From Streptosporangiaceae bacterium (GTDB lineage Bacteria; Actinomycetota; Actinomycetes; Streptosporangiales; Streptosporangiaceae): a DNA stretch of 10,838 nucleotides. The stretch covers positions 1 to 10,838 of the forward strand of contig JASHOI010000693.1 in NCBI GenBank assembly GCA_030041195.1. The letters are read 5' to 3'. Within the stretch, counting starts at the first letter, position 1. Every line of letters starts with the position of its first letter. The position numbers and the translations under genes were made by a program. This document shows positions 1-5,911 of this stretch, piece after piece. The notes beneath the pieces are model-generated. The model was not told the DNA's origin and did not search any database. It saw nothing but the letters and a program-made list of their open reading frames with translations.

Positions 1-1095
1 CCCGCGCGACCCGGTGGGCCAAACCGGGCCGGCGGGCCCCCGCGGGCTGGCGGGCAGACACGGCCGAACCGCCCCGCACGAGCCGGCGGCGCGCCGCGAG
101 GACCGCGAGCCAACGGGCCGATGCAGGACTACAACACCGGGCAGGGCTTCGCCCCGCCGCAGGACTACGGCAACGCGGCGCCGGGTTACCCGGCCGCCCA
201 GGACTACAACACCGGGCAGCAGTTCGGCGGACCGCAGGACTACAACACCGGCCAGCAGTTCCAGCCCGGTCCGGGCTACCCGCCCGCCCAGGACTACAAC
301 ACCGGGCAGAACTTCGGTGCACCCCAGGACTTCGGCGCGCCTCAGGATTACGACACCGGCCAGCAGTTCCAGCCCGGTCCGGGCTACCCGCCCGCCCAGG
401 GCTTCGACCGCGGCCAGGGCCGTGCGCCCGCGCGGCGTTCCCAGCCCGGTGCCGGCTACCCGCAAGCAGGGGGCTATGCGCCCGGTCAGGGCCCGCAGCG
501 CCCAGGCCCGCAGGGTCGCGGCAACCGGCGGCTCTACGCGGTGCCTGACGCCGGTCGCGGTCCGGGGAGCATGGGTCCTGGCGGTGGGCAGATGGTCCAG
601 TACGGCGGCGGCCAGGCGGTCGCGCTGGCCAACCCTGCATGGCAGGGCGACCCCCAGCCTGCGTGGGAGACCCAGGGGGCTCTGGCAACGATGCCTGCCC
701 CGGCGATCGCGCCGCCCAGGCCGAGGACCAGGCCCAATGGCCCGGCGGCCAGGCCGAGGACGGCGTCGGCTAGGCCGGCCGGCCTGGCCGGGCCGAGGAC
801 GGCCCAGGGCAGGAGGCCGGAGGGGGCGCGAGGCAGGCAGGCGCGCGCCATGCGCATCGCCACGGCCGCCACCGTGTCACTGTTCGCGTTCACCGTCATC
901 GCCGCCGGCGCGAACATCGCGCACTTCGGGTTCAAGTTCTTCACCTTCCGGGAAGCCGGAGCAGGCGAGACCGGCGGCTCCGAATTCGACACGACCTTCC
1001 TGGCTCAGCAGGCCGCGGCCAAGGCCGCCGCGGCCAAGGCCGCGACGCAGGGGCACACGCCAGGGAAGCACTCCGCGAAAACCACATCCGGCTAG
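1..1095 (+). CDS. Cassette 1 gene A: Pro/Gly/Gln-rich repeat protein with one C-terminal membrane segment (5' partial)
   Basis: The frame is open from base 1 to the TAG at 1093-1095, with no ATG or GTG before 121 and no Shine-Dalgarno before the ATG at 121, so the true start probably lies left of the window. From 121 the protein is low-complexity: QDYNTGQ occurs four times, with variants QDYDTGQ, QDYG and QDFG, interleaved with QFQPGPGYPPAQ blocks. A Pro/Arg/Ala-rich linker ending in a basic stretch (about 780-855) precedes one hydrophobic segment (about 856-915). After it comes a short segment with KFFTFREAGAG and a Lys/Ala tail (KAAAAKA). By the positive-inside rule the repeat region should be cytoplasmic and the tail outside. 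The C-terminal region matches the gene at 3208-4320, which marks the two as paralogues. No named family is recognised. The function is unknown; a disordered scaffold or regulator for the adjacent membrane protein is inference only. Confidence 0.8.
   Translation, partial: PARPGGPNRAGGPPRAGGQTRPNRPARAGGAPRGPRANGPMQDYNTGQGFAPPQDYGNAAPGYPAAQDYNTGQQFGGPQDYNTGQQFQPGPGYPPAQDYNTGQNFGAPQDFGAPQDYDTGQQFQPGPGYPPAQGFDRGQGRAPARRSQPGAGYPQAGGYAPGQGPQRPGPQGRGNRRLYAVPDAGRGPGSMGPGGGQMVQYGGGQAVALANPAWQGDPQPAWETQGALATMPAPAIAPPRPRTRPNGPAARPRTASARPAGLAGPRTAQGRRPEGARGRQARAMRIATAATVSLFAFTVIAAGANIAHFGFKFFTFREAGAGETGGSEFDTTFLAQQAAAKAAAAKAATQGHTPGKHSAKTTSG
245..400 (+). repeat. 48-base perfect direct repeat inside gene A of cassette 1
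   Basis: Bases 245-292 and 353-400 are identical, a period of 108 bases (36 codons). Each copy encodes the stretch from TGQQFQPG to YPPAQ. Identity at synonymous positions points to recent internal duplication or gene conversion rather than slow divergence. Weaker copies of the QDYNTGQ unit surround them (from about 121, 202 and 295). Confidence 0.9.
1012..1041 (+). repeat. Tandem 15-base duplication coding for the Lys/Ala tail
   Basis: Bases 1012-1026 and 1027-1041 are identical and encode two AAKA-type units near the C-terminus of gene A. This is an in-frame expansion that lengthens the tail after the membrane segment. Confidence 0.85.
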
Positions 1096-1156
1096 TTAGC
1101 CGACACATAAAGCGAATAACTAGCCTGCCGGCTGGAACCGCAGCCGGTTAACCGGC
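1090..1156 (+). promoter_or_regulatory. Cluster of inverted repeats between genes A and B of cassette 1
   Basis: A perfect 9-base inverted repeat, GGCTAGTTA (1090-1098) and TAACTAGCC (1117-1125), spans the stop codon of gene A with an 18-base loop. It is followed by CCGGCTG (1128-1134) pairing with CAGCCGG (1141-1147) over a 6-base loop, and by a 14-base perfect palindrome GCCGGTTAACCGGC (1143-1156) that competes with that hairpin. No T-tract follows. It could be a partial terminator, an mRNA processing or stability element, or a protein-binding site; the sequence alone does not decide. Confidence 0.6.
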
Positions 1157-1217
1157 AGAAGCCAAAGGCTAACCAAATGGGGAGCGAGCCAAGCTCTGTG
1201 GAAGGAGAATCCGCACA

Positions 1218-2246
1218 ATGGCTACCACTAGGGAGCCGTACACGGGTTATTCACCCGCTCCACCAAACGCACCGTATGGCGGCCCGGATACCTACGAGCC
1301 AGATCTATACCCCGACGGTTCCGCAGGCGCATGGAACCAAGGGCCGGCGGTTGACTACCAGGCACCGCGGCCGGCCAAGAGCCGTGCCGGCGAGCAGGAA
1401 CTCGTCGCGTCCAGGAGTCGTGTCGACGAATGGATGGACAAGGACTTCAAGTTCGGCGGCTCCCGCATCAAGCGGAAGGCGGTCGCGCTGATCCTGCTGG
1501 GCGCCCCCGCGGTGCTCCCGCTGTTCTTCATGGCGCCGGCGTTCTTCACGATGAACGTAGCAACGTTCGCGGGGTCGGTCGACGACACGCTGGGCACCGG
1601 GGCCGAGCTCTGCCTGTTCATCTGCCTGCTCGTCACTCCCATGATCACGCTTACCGGGCAGCGCTGGTTCTTCCCGCTGCGCCGCTGGTACGGGATCCTG
1701 TTCGCGTGTTCGGGCTTCGGCGACATGCTCGCCGCAGGCCTTACCGATAACTTCGCTGGAGGCTTCTTCGGCAAGGTGGCCGGGCACGTGTTCGAGCTCA
1801 TGGGCTTCATGATGGTGATGCTCGCGATCCCGCTGCTGATCACCGGCAACCACTGGGCGCAGCGCAAGCTCGGCCGGTACTGGAAGCCGCTGCAGCGGAT
1901 CACATATGTCATCTGGGGGCTGCTGTTCCTCCACTTGGCCCTGCTGGAAGGACTCGGGTTCCAAAACGGGGCCACCCACAACGGCTCGGGCAACCCCGGT
2001 GACGGTGACCCCATCTTCCACCAGCGGCTCTACCAGTACTGCGCGTGCAGCCTGTTCCTGCTGACTCTCCGGCTACCGCTAGTCAGGCGGTGGATAGCCG
2101 CCCGGCAACGGGAGGGCCGGGGGTGGCTGGTGTGGCTGACCATCGCACCGATTTTCGCGCTATTCATATTCGGCATGATCTTCGCCATCAACGAGGAGAT
2201 CTTCAAGGGGTTCAACTCCTTCATGGAGCACCCCAGCGCCGAATAA
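1218..2246 (+). CDS. Cassette 1 gene B: MsrQ/ferric-reductase-like multi-helix membrane protein
   Basis: 342 aa. AAGGAG at 1202-1207 sits 10 bases before the ATG. Residues 1-80 are a hydrophilic, Pro/Tyr/Asp-rich cytoplasmic tail. About seven hydrophobic segments follow (about 88-110, 127-146, 155-175, 188-208, 227-245, 270-288, 304-325). The pattern LVTPMITLTG, then LRRWYG, then AQRKLGRYWKPLQ and TYVIWGLLFLH follows MsrQ/YedZ and the ferric-reductase-like transmembrane domain. Compared with E. coli MsrQ from memory, the position of haem ligand His91 is Asp169, that of His151 is Gln226, and only His164 is kept (His239). His190 and His268 (in FHQR) are shared with the paralogue at 4399-5391. 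INEEIF near the C-terminus is also shared. There is no FAD or NAD(P)H domain, and no MsrP gene in the window. Membrane location is secure; redox or haem function is inferred and uncertain because ligands are replaced. Confidence 0.88.
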   Translation: MATTREPYTGYSPAPPNAPYGGPDTYEPDLYPDGSAGAWNQGPAVDYQAPRPAKSRAGEQELVASRSRVDEWMDKDFKFGGSRIKRKAVALILLGAPAVLPLFFMAPAFFTMNVATFAGSVDDTLGTGAELCLFICLLVTPMITLTGQRWFFPLRRWYGILFACSGFGDMLAAGLTDNFAGGFFGKVAGHVFELMGFMMVMLAIPLLITGNHWAQRKLGRYWKPLQRITYVIWGLLFLHLALLEGLGFQNGATHNGSGNPGDGDPIFHQRLYQYCACSLFLLTLRLPLVRRWIAARQREGRGWLVWLTIAPIFALFIFGMIFAINEEIFKGFNSFMEHPSAE

Positions 2247-2265
2247 GTCGGCGATCGTCATCGGT

Positions 2266-2305
2266 TTGGCTGGGGCTGGCAGCCGGAAGCTGCCGCCCCA
2301 GCCAA
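2266..2305 (+). promoter_or_regulatory. Long stem-loop between genes B and C of cassette 1
   Basis: TTGGCTGGGGC (2266-2276) pairs with GCCCCAGCCAA (2295-2305), and GGCAGC (2278-2283) with GCTGCC (2289-2294). This gives a 17-pair stem with one bulged T and the 5-base loop CGGAA. It lies 19 bases after the stop of gene B and 25 bases before the start of gene C. No T-run follows. In high-GC actinomycetes this could be a partial terminator or an mRNA-stabilising element that lowers expression of gene C relative to B. Confidence 0.7.
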
Positions 2306-2330
2306 CGGGACGGGTTAGCAGAGGAATCTT

Positions 2331-3011
2331 ATGAGCGAGACATACGCCGACGACTACGACTACGAGCGGGAGCCGCTTGGCGCCTTCCTGGTCGTAGCCA
2401 TTTCCATCCTGGCTGGCATCCTGGTGCTCGCGGGTCTCTTCTACGCCACAGGCACCAGCGCGCGTCACAAGGCCGCGCTCGCCGTCAACGACTGCGAGCC
2501 CAGCATGTCCCCATCGGGTATTCCTTGCAACACCCAGGCGATGGTGCTCGCCGAGTTCCAGGGGATCGTGACCCCAGCCGGCAAGCAACTGAACGCTGAT
2601 ATGGTCGCCTACCGCACCGACGAGAAGCGCCATCTCGCTGCGGCCGAAGCGGCCCTTACGTCGGAGGTGGCGACGGAGCAGGCGCTCAACAGCAGTCTGG
2701 CCGCGGTGGCGTACACGCCCCAGAACTATGCCAACGCCATTAACCTGATCACGATCAATTTTGATGCCGGGACTCCCACGCCACCGGCCGCGATCCTTCT
2801 GACGCCGCAGACCACGGTGATGGCCGATGCGCTGATGCAGGCCAACCAGGCCCTCGCAAAGCTGACCGGCGAGCAGGCAAAGTCGACCACGCTCGCCCAG
2901 TTGCAGTCGTTCAACAGCCGGGTCGATGCCGCCAATGCGACCGTGCTGGCCGACATCAACGCCATTCACAAGGCTCTTGAAGTGGTACCGACGGCGGCTC
3001 AGGAGCCCTGA
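2331..3011 (+). CDS. Cassette 1 gene C: membrane-anchored helical protein
   Basis: 226 aa. AGAGGA at 2320-2325 is 5 bases before the ATG. The N-terminus is acidic and Tyr-rich (YADDYDYE, residues 5-12), followed by one hydrophobic segment at about 17-39. The rest is mostly predicted helix, rich in Ala, Gln and Asn. Cys55 and Cys66 could form a disulphide if this part is outside the cell; the flanking charges leave the topology open. Residues 92-127 and 186-205 align without gaps to residues 65-100 and 130-149 of the protein at 5392-5904 (shared LAAA, EV, and the L-L-S-V spacing), so the two are paralogues. No known domain is recognised. Position directly after gene B in both cassettes suggests it is a partner of that membrane protein; this is inference. 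Confidence 0.87.
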   Translation: MSETYADDYDYEREPLGAFLVVAISILAGILVLAGLFYATGTSARHKAALAVNDCEPSMSPSGIPCNTQAMVLAEFQGIVTPAGKQLNADMVAYRTDEKRHLAAAEAALTSEVATEQALNSSLAAVAYTPQNYANAINLITINFDAGTPTPPAAILLTPQTTVMADALMQANQALAKLTGEQAKSTTLAQLQSFNSRVDAANATVLADINAIHKALEVVPTAAQEP

Positions 3012-3207
3012 TCGGTCGCAAAGACAGATCAGCGGAGGGTGGATCGAGAGCTTGGGTCCCCTAAGGGTCCTTCGTCCCTCGGGGGGTATCCGTCTCCGGC
3101 CAGATTTGCCGAGATACCCGATCTGCCAGGCATGTTGGGCTAACTTGTTGTTCAACACGCCCGAAGTCAAGTTTGGCGTCGGGCGCCCCTCTGCTGTTGG
3201 AGGCCCC
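3012..3207 (+). other. Gap between the two cassettes, with small inverted repeats
   Basis: This 196-base gap has no convincing gene; an open frame from 2926 crosses it but overlaps gene C and lacks a start signal. It holds GGGTATC (3084-3090) and GATACCC (3113-3119) as a 7-base inverted repeat over a 22-base loop, and TGTTG-TT-CAACA (3146-3157). TAACTT at 3141-3146 fits an actinobacterial -10 (TAnnnT), but no clear -35 precedes it. A promoter for cassette 2 may lie here; transcription could also run through from cassette 1. Confidence 0.4.
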
Positions 3208-4320
3208 GTGGTCACGGATGCCCCCGGTAGGCACCGGAGGTTTGAGGCCGAGCAGTTCAGCCGGGTTGCTGAATCGTACGCCGCTAACAGGCCGCCGGCC
3301 CCAGACTGGCCGCCGGACCCGCGCGGTGCCTCTTGGCCGCGATGGAATGCCGCCCCGCCAGCATTGCCTCCCGATCATCCGTCTGCCCCGGTACCGCAGG
3401 TCCGCGCGGTGCGGGCACCGGCACCGCCCGGGCCGTTGCCACAGCGGCGGCCCGGTGCCACAGCGGGCGCGGGTGCACCGGCACGAGGCGACGTTCCACG
3501 CCAGCGCTACAACGCCGGCCAGGGTTATGCACCCGCGCCACGGTTCCAGCCGAGCGCGGCTCCGCCCGGAGGTGTGCACCCAGCACAGGGGTACCCGGCC
3601 TGGCATGGCGACCCCCGGCCCGGCGGTTCGTTCCGCGGCGGCCAGATGCCGGCCATGCCGCACGGTCAGGCCGCCGCGGTCAACCAGGCGTGGAGCCAGG
3701 CCACCGCGATCCGTGAAGCCGCCGAGAATGACGCCGCGGCGATCAGGCAAGAGGCCTTCGCGATCCGTGAAGCCGCCGAGAGGGAGGCCGCCGAGATGCG
3801 GGCGGCCATCCTGTCAATGTCGCAGCAGCTGAGCAGGATGGCGGCCTACCTGACGGAGAACTTCCCGTCCTCGGGCGCGGCGACCGTTCTTGCTCCGGCA
3901 GTCCCGGCTGCTCCGGCGGTGGCACCTCCGGCCGCACTTCCGCGGCCGCCGATGCCTCGGCCAGCGGCGGTATCGACCCGGACCCGGCCCGCGGCGCCGG
4001 CTGCCCGTTCCGCGGCGCCCGCTACCCGTCCGGGACGGCCCGCCACCCGTGCCGAACGGCCGGTCACCAAGCCAGCGAAGTCGACTACCCGGCCGGGCAC
4101 ATCACAAGGCCGGCAGGCGCGCGCCGCGCGCAAGATGTTTGCGGTCCTCGCCGTCCTGGTCACGGCCGGCGCCATCACCGGAGGTACTCAGATAGCGCTG
4201 CACGGAGGGCGCTTCTTTATCTTCCGGGAGAACGGGGCGGGCGCGTCGGAGACCGGAGTCACCGACAGCCAGTTCCCCGGCCATCCGGGCGCCCCGGCCC
4301 CGCCCAAGCACGCCAGATAA
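3208..4320 (+). CDS. Cassette 2 gene A: Pro/Ala-rich protein with a helical region and C-terminal membrane segment
   Basis: 370 aa from GTG at 3208. This start was chosen because GGAGG (3199-3203) lies 4 bases upstream and the frame has no other nearby start; the open frame reaches back to 2926 but would overlap gene C. Regions in order: a Pro/Arg-rich N-terminus; a degenerate copy of the cassette 1 repeat (RYNAGQGYAPAPRFQP, about 3508-3555); a charged Ala/Glu/Arg helix (about 3670-3860) with repeated AIREAAE, a likely coiled coil; a Pro/Ala/Arg/Thr-rich basic linker; one membrane segment (about 4135-4200); and RFFIFRENGAGASETG after it. The last motif matches gene A of cassette 1 (KFFTFREAGAGETGG). 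The coiled-coil stretch is not evident in the cassette 1 protein. Function unknown; the coiled coil would permit self-association. Confidence 0.8.
   Translation: MVTDAPGRHRRFEAEQFSRVAESYAANRPPAPDWPPDPRGASWPRWNAAPPALPPDHPSAPVPQVRAVRAPAPPGPLPQRRPGATAGAGAPARGDVPRQRYNAGQGYAPAPRFQPSAAPPGGVHPAQGYPAWHGDPRPGGSFRGGQMPAMPHGQAAAVNQAWSQATAIREAAENDAAAIRQEAFAIREAAEREAAEMRAAILSMSQQLSRMAAYLTENFPSSGAATVLAPAVPAAPAVAPPAALPRPPMPRPAAVSTRTRPAAPAARSAAPATRPGRPATRAERPVTKPAKSTTRPGTSQGRQARAARKMFAVLAVLVTAGAITGGTQIALHGGRFFIFRENGAGASETGVTDSQFPGHPGAPAPPKHAR
3705..3781 (+). repeat. 23-base direct repeat coding for the coiled-coil unit
   Basis: Bases 3705-3727 and 3759-3781 are identical, 54 bases (18 codons) apart, and each encodes AIREAAE. 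The spacing suggests the charged helix grew by in-frame duplication. Confidence 0.8.
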
Positions 4321-4331
4321 CCCTGCAAAGC

Positions 4332-4374
4332 CAGCCCAGTCTGGGCTGTGCTGACTCGCCAAAGCCCGCACAGC
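4332..4374 (+). promoter_or_regulatory. Two overlapping, mutually exclusive hairpins before gene B of cassette 2
   Basis: CAGCCCAG (4332-4339) and CTGGGCTG (4341-4348) form an inverted repeat around one central T. GCTGTGC (4345-4351) can instead pair with GCACAGC (4368-4374) over a 16-base loop. The two stems share bases 4345-4348, so only one can form fully at a time. They occupy the gap between gene A (stop at 4320) and the ribosome-binding site of gene B. This is an attenuator-like arrangement, but no leader peptide or T-tract is seen. Confidence 0.5.
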
Positions 4375-4383
4375 GGAAGGGCA

Positions 4384-4391
4384 AGAGGAGG
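4384..4391 (+). promoter_or_regulatory. Ribosome-binding site fixing the GTG start at 4399
   Basis: AGAGGAGG at 4384-4391 ends 7 bases before GTG 4399. It is close to ideal and argues against the in-frame ATG at 4348, which would place this purine tract inside the coding region and has no comparable site. Confidence 0.85.
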
Positions 4392-4398
4392 CAGGAAA

Positions 4399-5391
4399 GT
4401 GAGCCAGAGAAACACGATCCAGGAGCAGTATCCCTATCCGGAAGGGCCATACCCCGGTCCTTACCAGGACGCTCGCTACCAGGACGGTCCTTACGCGGAC
4501 GCTCCTTACGCGGACGACGACTACGAGGATGATTTTTACCCGGACTACGGCGAGGAACAGCCGCAGTCGAAGGCCAAGAGGCGGTCGATCGACGCCTGGA
4601 TGGCCCAGCAGTCGACGATCTTTCCCCGGTTCAAGAGGCGGTCGATCGCGCTATTCTTCCTGCGCCTTCCCGCGTTCGTTCCGTGGTTCTTCATCCTGCG
4701 CGGCTGGCTGTCGCTGAACACCAAGGACGTGCTGACGCTTTCCGAAGCCGACGTTCTGGGTACGGGTGGCGAGGCCACCTTCCTGATAGCCGTGTCGATC
4801 ACGCCGCTTATCACGCTGACCGGGGCGCGGTGGTATGCGCCGCTCCGGCGGTGGTACGGCATCTTCTTCGCGCTCATCGGCATCTCGGACGCGACCACCG
4901 CTGCGATCACGACCAGCTTCTCCGGCGGAGTCTTCGGCCGGCTGGCCGGGCACACCTTCCTGGTAACGGGGTTCCTCATCGTTCTGATCGCGATACCGGT
5001 GCTACTTACGGCCAACACGCCGGCCCAGCGCAGGCTCGGGACGTACTGGAAGAAGCTGCAGAAGCTGACCTACGTGATCTGGGGCATGATCGTCCTCCAC
5101 CTCGGCCTCCTCGACGGGTTCCGTCCGTTCGACGGGCCGCAAGGTGACGGGGACTCCGTGTTCCACCAGCGCTTTTATCAGATCCTGGCGATCAGCCTCC
5201 CGCTGGTGATTCTCCGGCTGCCACCGGTAAAGCGCTGGATCACCGATAAGCGCGCGGCCGGCCAGCAGTGGAAGGTGTGGTGCGCGATCGCGCCGATGGC
5301 CGCCCTGTACCTCCTCGGCTTCGCGTTCATCATCAACGAGGAGATCTTCACCGGACTCCAGGTCATGACGCTGAACCCGCCGGCGAACTGA
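4399..5391 (+). CDS. Cassette 2 gene B: MsrQ/ferric-reductase-like multi-helix membrane protein
   Basis: 330 aa from GTG 4399. Residues 1-60 form a strikingly acidic, Tyr/Pro-rich tail (YADAPYADDDYEDDFYPDYG), partly built from a 15-base tandem repeat (4488-4501 and 4503-4516). The membrane core matches the gene at 1218-2246 without gaps from about residue 100 to 240: TPLITLTG, LRRWYG, GHTF, AQRRLGTYWKKLQ, TYVIWGMIVLH. Residues Asp164, His185, Gln221, His234 and His256 (in FHQR) correspond to Asp169, His190, Gln226, His239 and His268 there. INEEIF is also kept. Thus both copies share the same change from the MsrQ ligand pattern as I recall it: Asp and Gln in place of two histidines. It is a multi-pass membrane protein. 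Its stop TGA (5389-5391) directly abuts the ATG of gene C, so translation is probably coupled. Function unknown; electron transfer, haem binding or sensing are possible. Confidence 0.88.
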   Translation: MSQRNTIQEQYPYPEGPYPGPYQDARYQDGPYADAPYADDDYEDDFYPDYGEEQPQSKAKRRSIDAWMAQQSTIFPRFKRRSIALFFLRLPAFVPWFFILRGWLSLNTKDVLTLSEADVLGTGGEATFLIAVSITPLITLTGARWYAPLRRWYGIFFALIGISDATTAAITTSFSGGVFGRLAGHTFLVTGFLIVLIAIPVLLTANTPAQRRLGTYWKKLQKLTYVIWGMIVLHLGLLDGFRPFDGPQGDGDSVFHQRFYQILAISLPLVILRLPPVKRWITDKRAAGQQWKVWCAIAPMAALYLLGFAFIINEEIFTGLQVMTLNPPAN

Positions 5392-5904
5392 ATGAGCGCG
5401 GTGTCCCAGGCAAAAGCTCCGCGGACAAACATCACCGGCTTCCTTCTGATAGCCGTGGGGTCGCTGATCGCCGCCGTCCTGCTGATTGCTGCCATCCCCT
5501 ACTACAGGGGCTCGCCGGCGAGGATCGCGAGCCTCTACTCGAACCTTGCCGGTCCGGCCGACCGAGCCCTCGCCGCCGAGTTCCAGGCCTATGGCGTTAA
5601 CCGAAATCGCAATCTGGCCGCGGCCAAGCTGGATCTGTCGGACGAGGTGAAGGCGGAGACCTCGTTCGACAGCCAGCTAGGCCAGATCACGTTCCCGCCA
5701 GCAGCCGACCCCCACGCCGACCAGCTCACCGCGGCCGACGCGAAGCGGATCAAGCTGATAAAGCTGCAGCTGAAGGCGACCTCGCTCAGGAAACTGCGCG
5801 CGCTCGACAGCCAGGTGGAGGCCGCGAGCGCCGCCGTCGATGCCCAGGTCACGATCATGCGCGCGGATCTGGGCTTGCCCGCGGTGAGCGGCGGCCTTTA
5901 CTGA
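5392..5904 (+). CDS. Cassette 2 gene C: short membrane-anchored helical protein
   Basis: 170 aa. The ATG follows the TGA of gene B with no base between (TGAATG), which supports translational coupling; no separate strong Shine-Dalgarno is needed. One hydrophobic segment lies at about 15-37, followed by a helical domain rich in Ala, Leu, Lys and Asp. It matches gene C of cassette 1 in two blocks (AY...LAAA...EV around 66-86, and L..L..LDSQVEAA at 132-146). It lacks the two Cys residues and about 55 residues present in the cassette 1 protein, including the acidic Tyr-rich N-terminus. No known family is recognised. It ends 7 bases before the stop of the convergent GntR gene. Confidence 0.85.
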   Translation: MSAVSQAKAPRTNITGFLLIAVGSLIAAVLLIAAIPYYRGSPARIASLYSNLAGPADRALAAEFQAYGVNRNRNLAAAKLDLSDEVKAETSFDSQLGQITFPPAADPHADQLTAADAKRIKLIKLQLKATSLRKLRALDSQVEAASAAVDAQVTIMRADLGLPAVSGGLY

Positions 5905-5911
5905 GGCCGAG

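Noticed and set aside
14..1099. 361-codon frame overlapping gene A of cassette 1
   Set aside because: It is an Arg/Pro/Thr-rich shadow produced by the repeat tract in another phase; the 1-1095 frame has the membrane segment and the motif shared with the paralogue.
1218..2246. Calling gene B msrQ
   Set aside because: Two expected haem-ligand histidines are replaced, the protein is longer, it has a large N-terminal tail, and no msrP is adjacent.
3084..3119. Inverted repeat GGGTATC/GATACCC as a terminator for cassette 1
   Set aside because: Only 7 pairs with a 22-base loop and no T-run; too weak to call, so it is noted only within the gap.
2160..3215. 351-codon minus-strand frame opposite gene C
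   Set aside because: No start signal or recognisable domain; it overlaps gene B, gene C and the cassette gap, and gene C has a good ribosome-binding site and a paralogue.
4348..4398. ATG at 4348 as start of gene B, cassette 2
   Set aside because: The near-ideal AGAGGAGG site points to GTG 4399, and the extra 17 residues would be coded by the hairpin and Shine-Dalgarno region.
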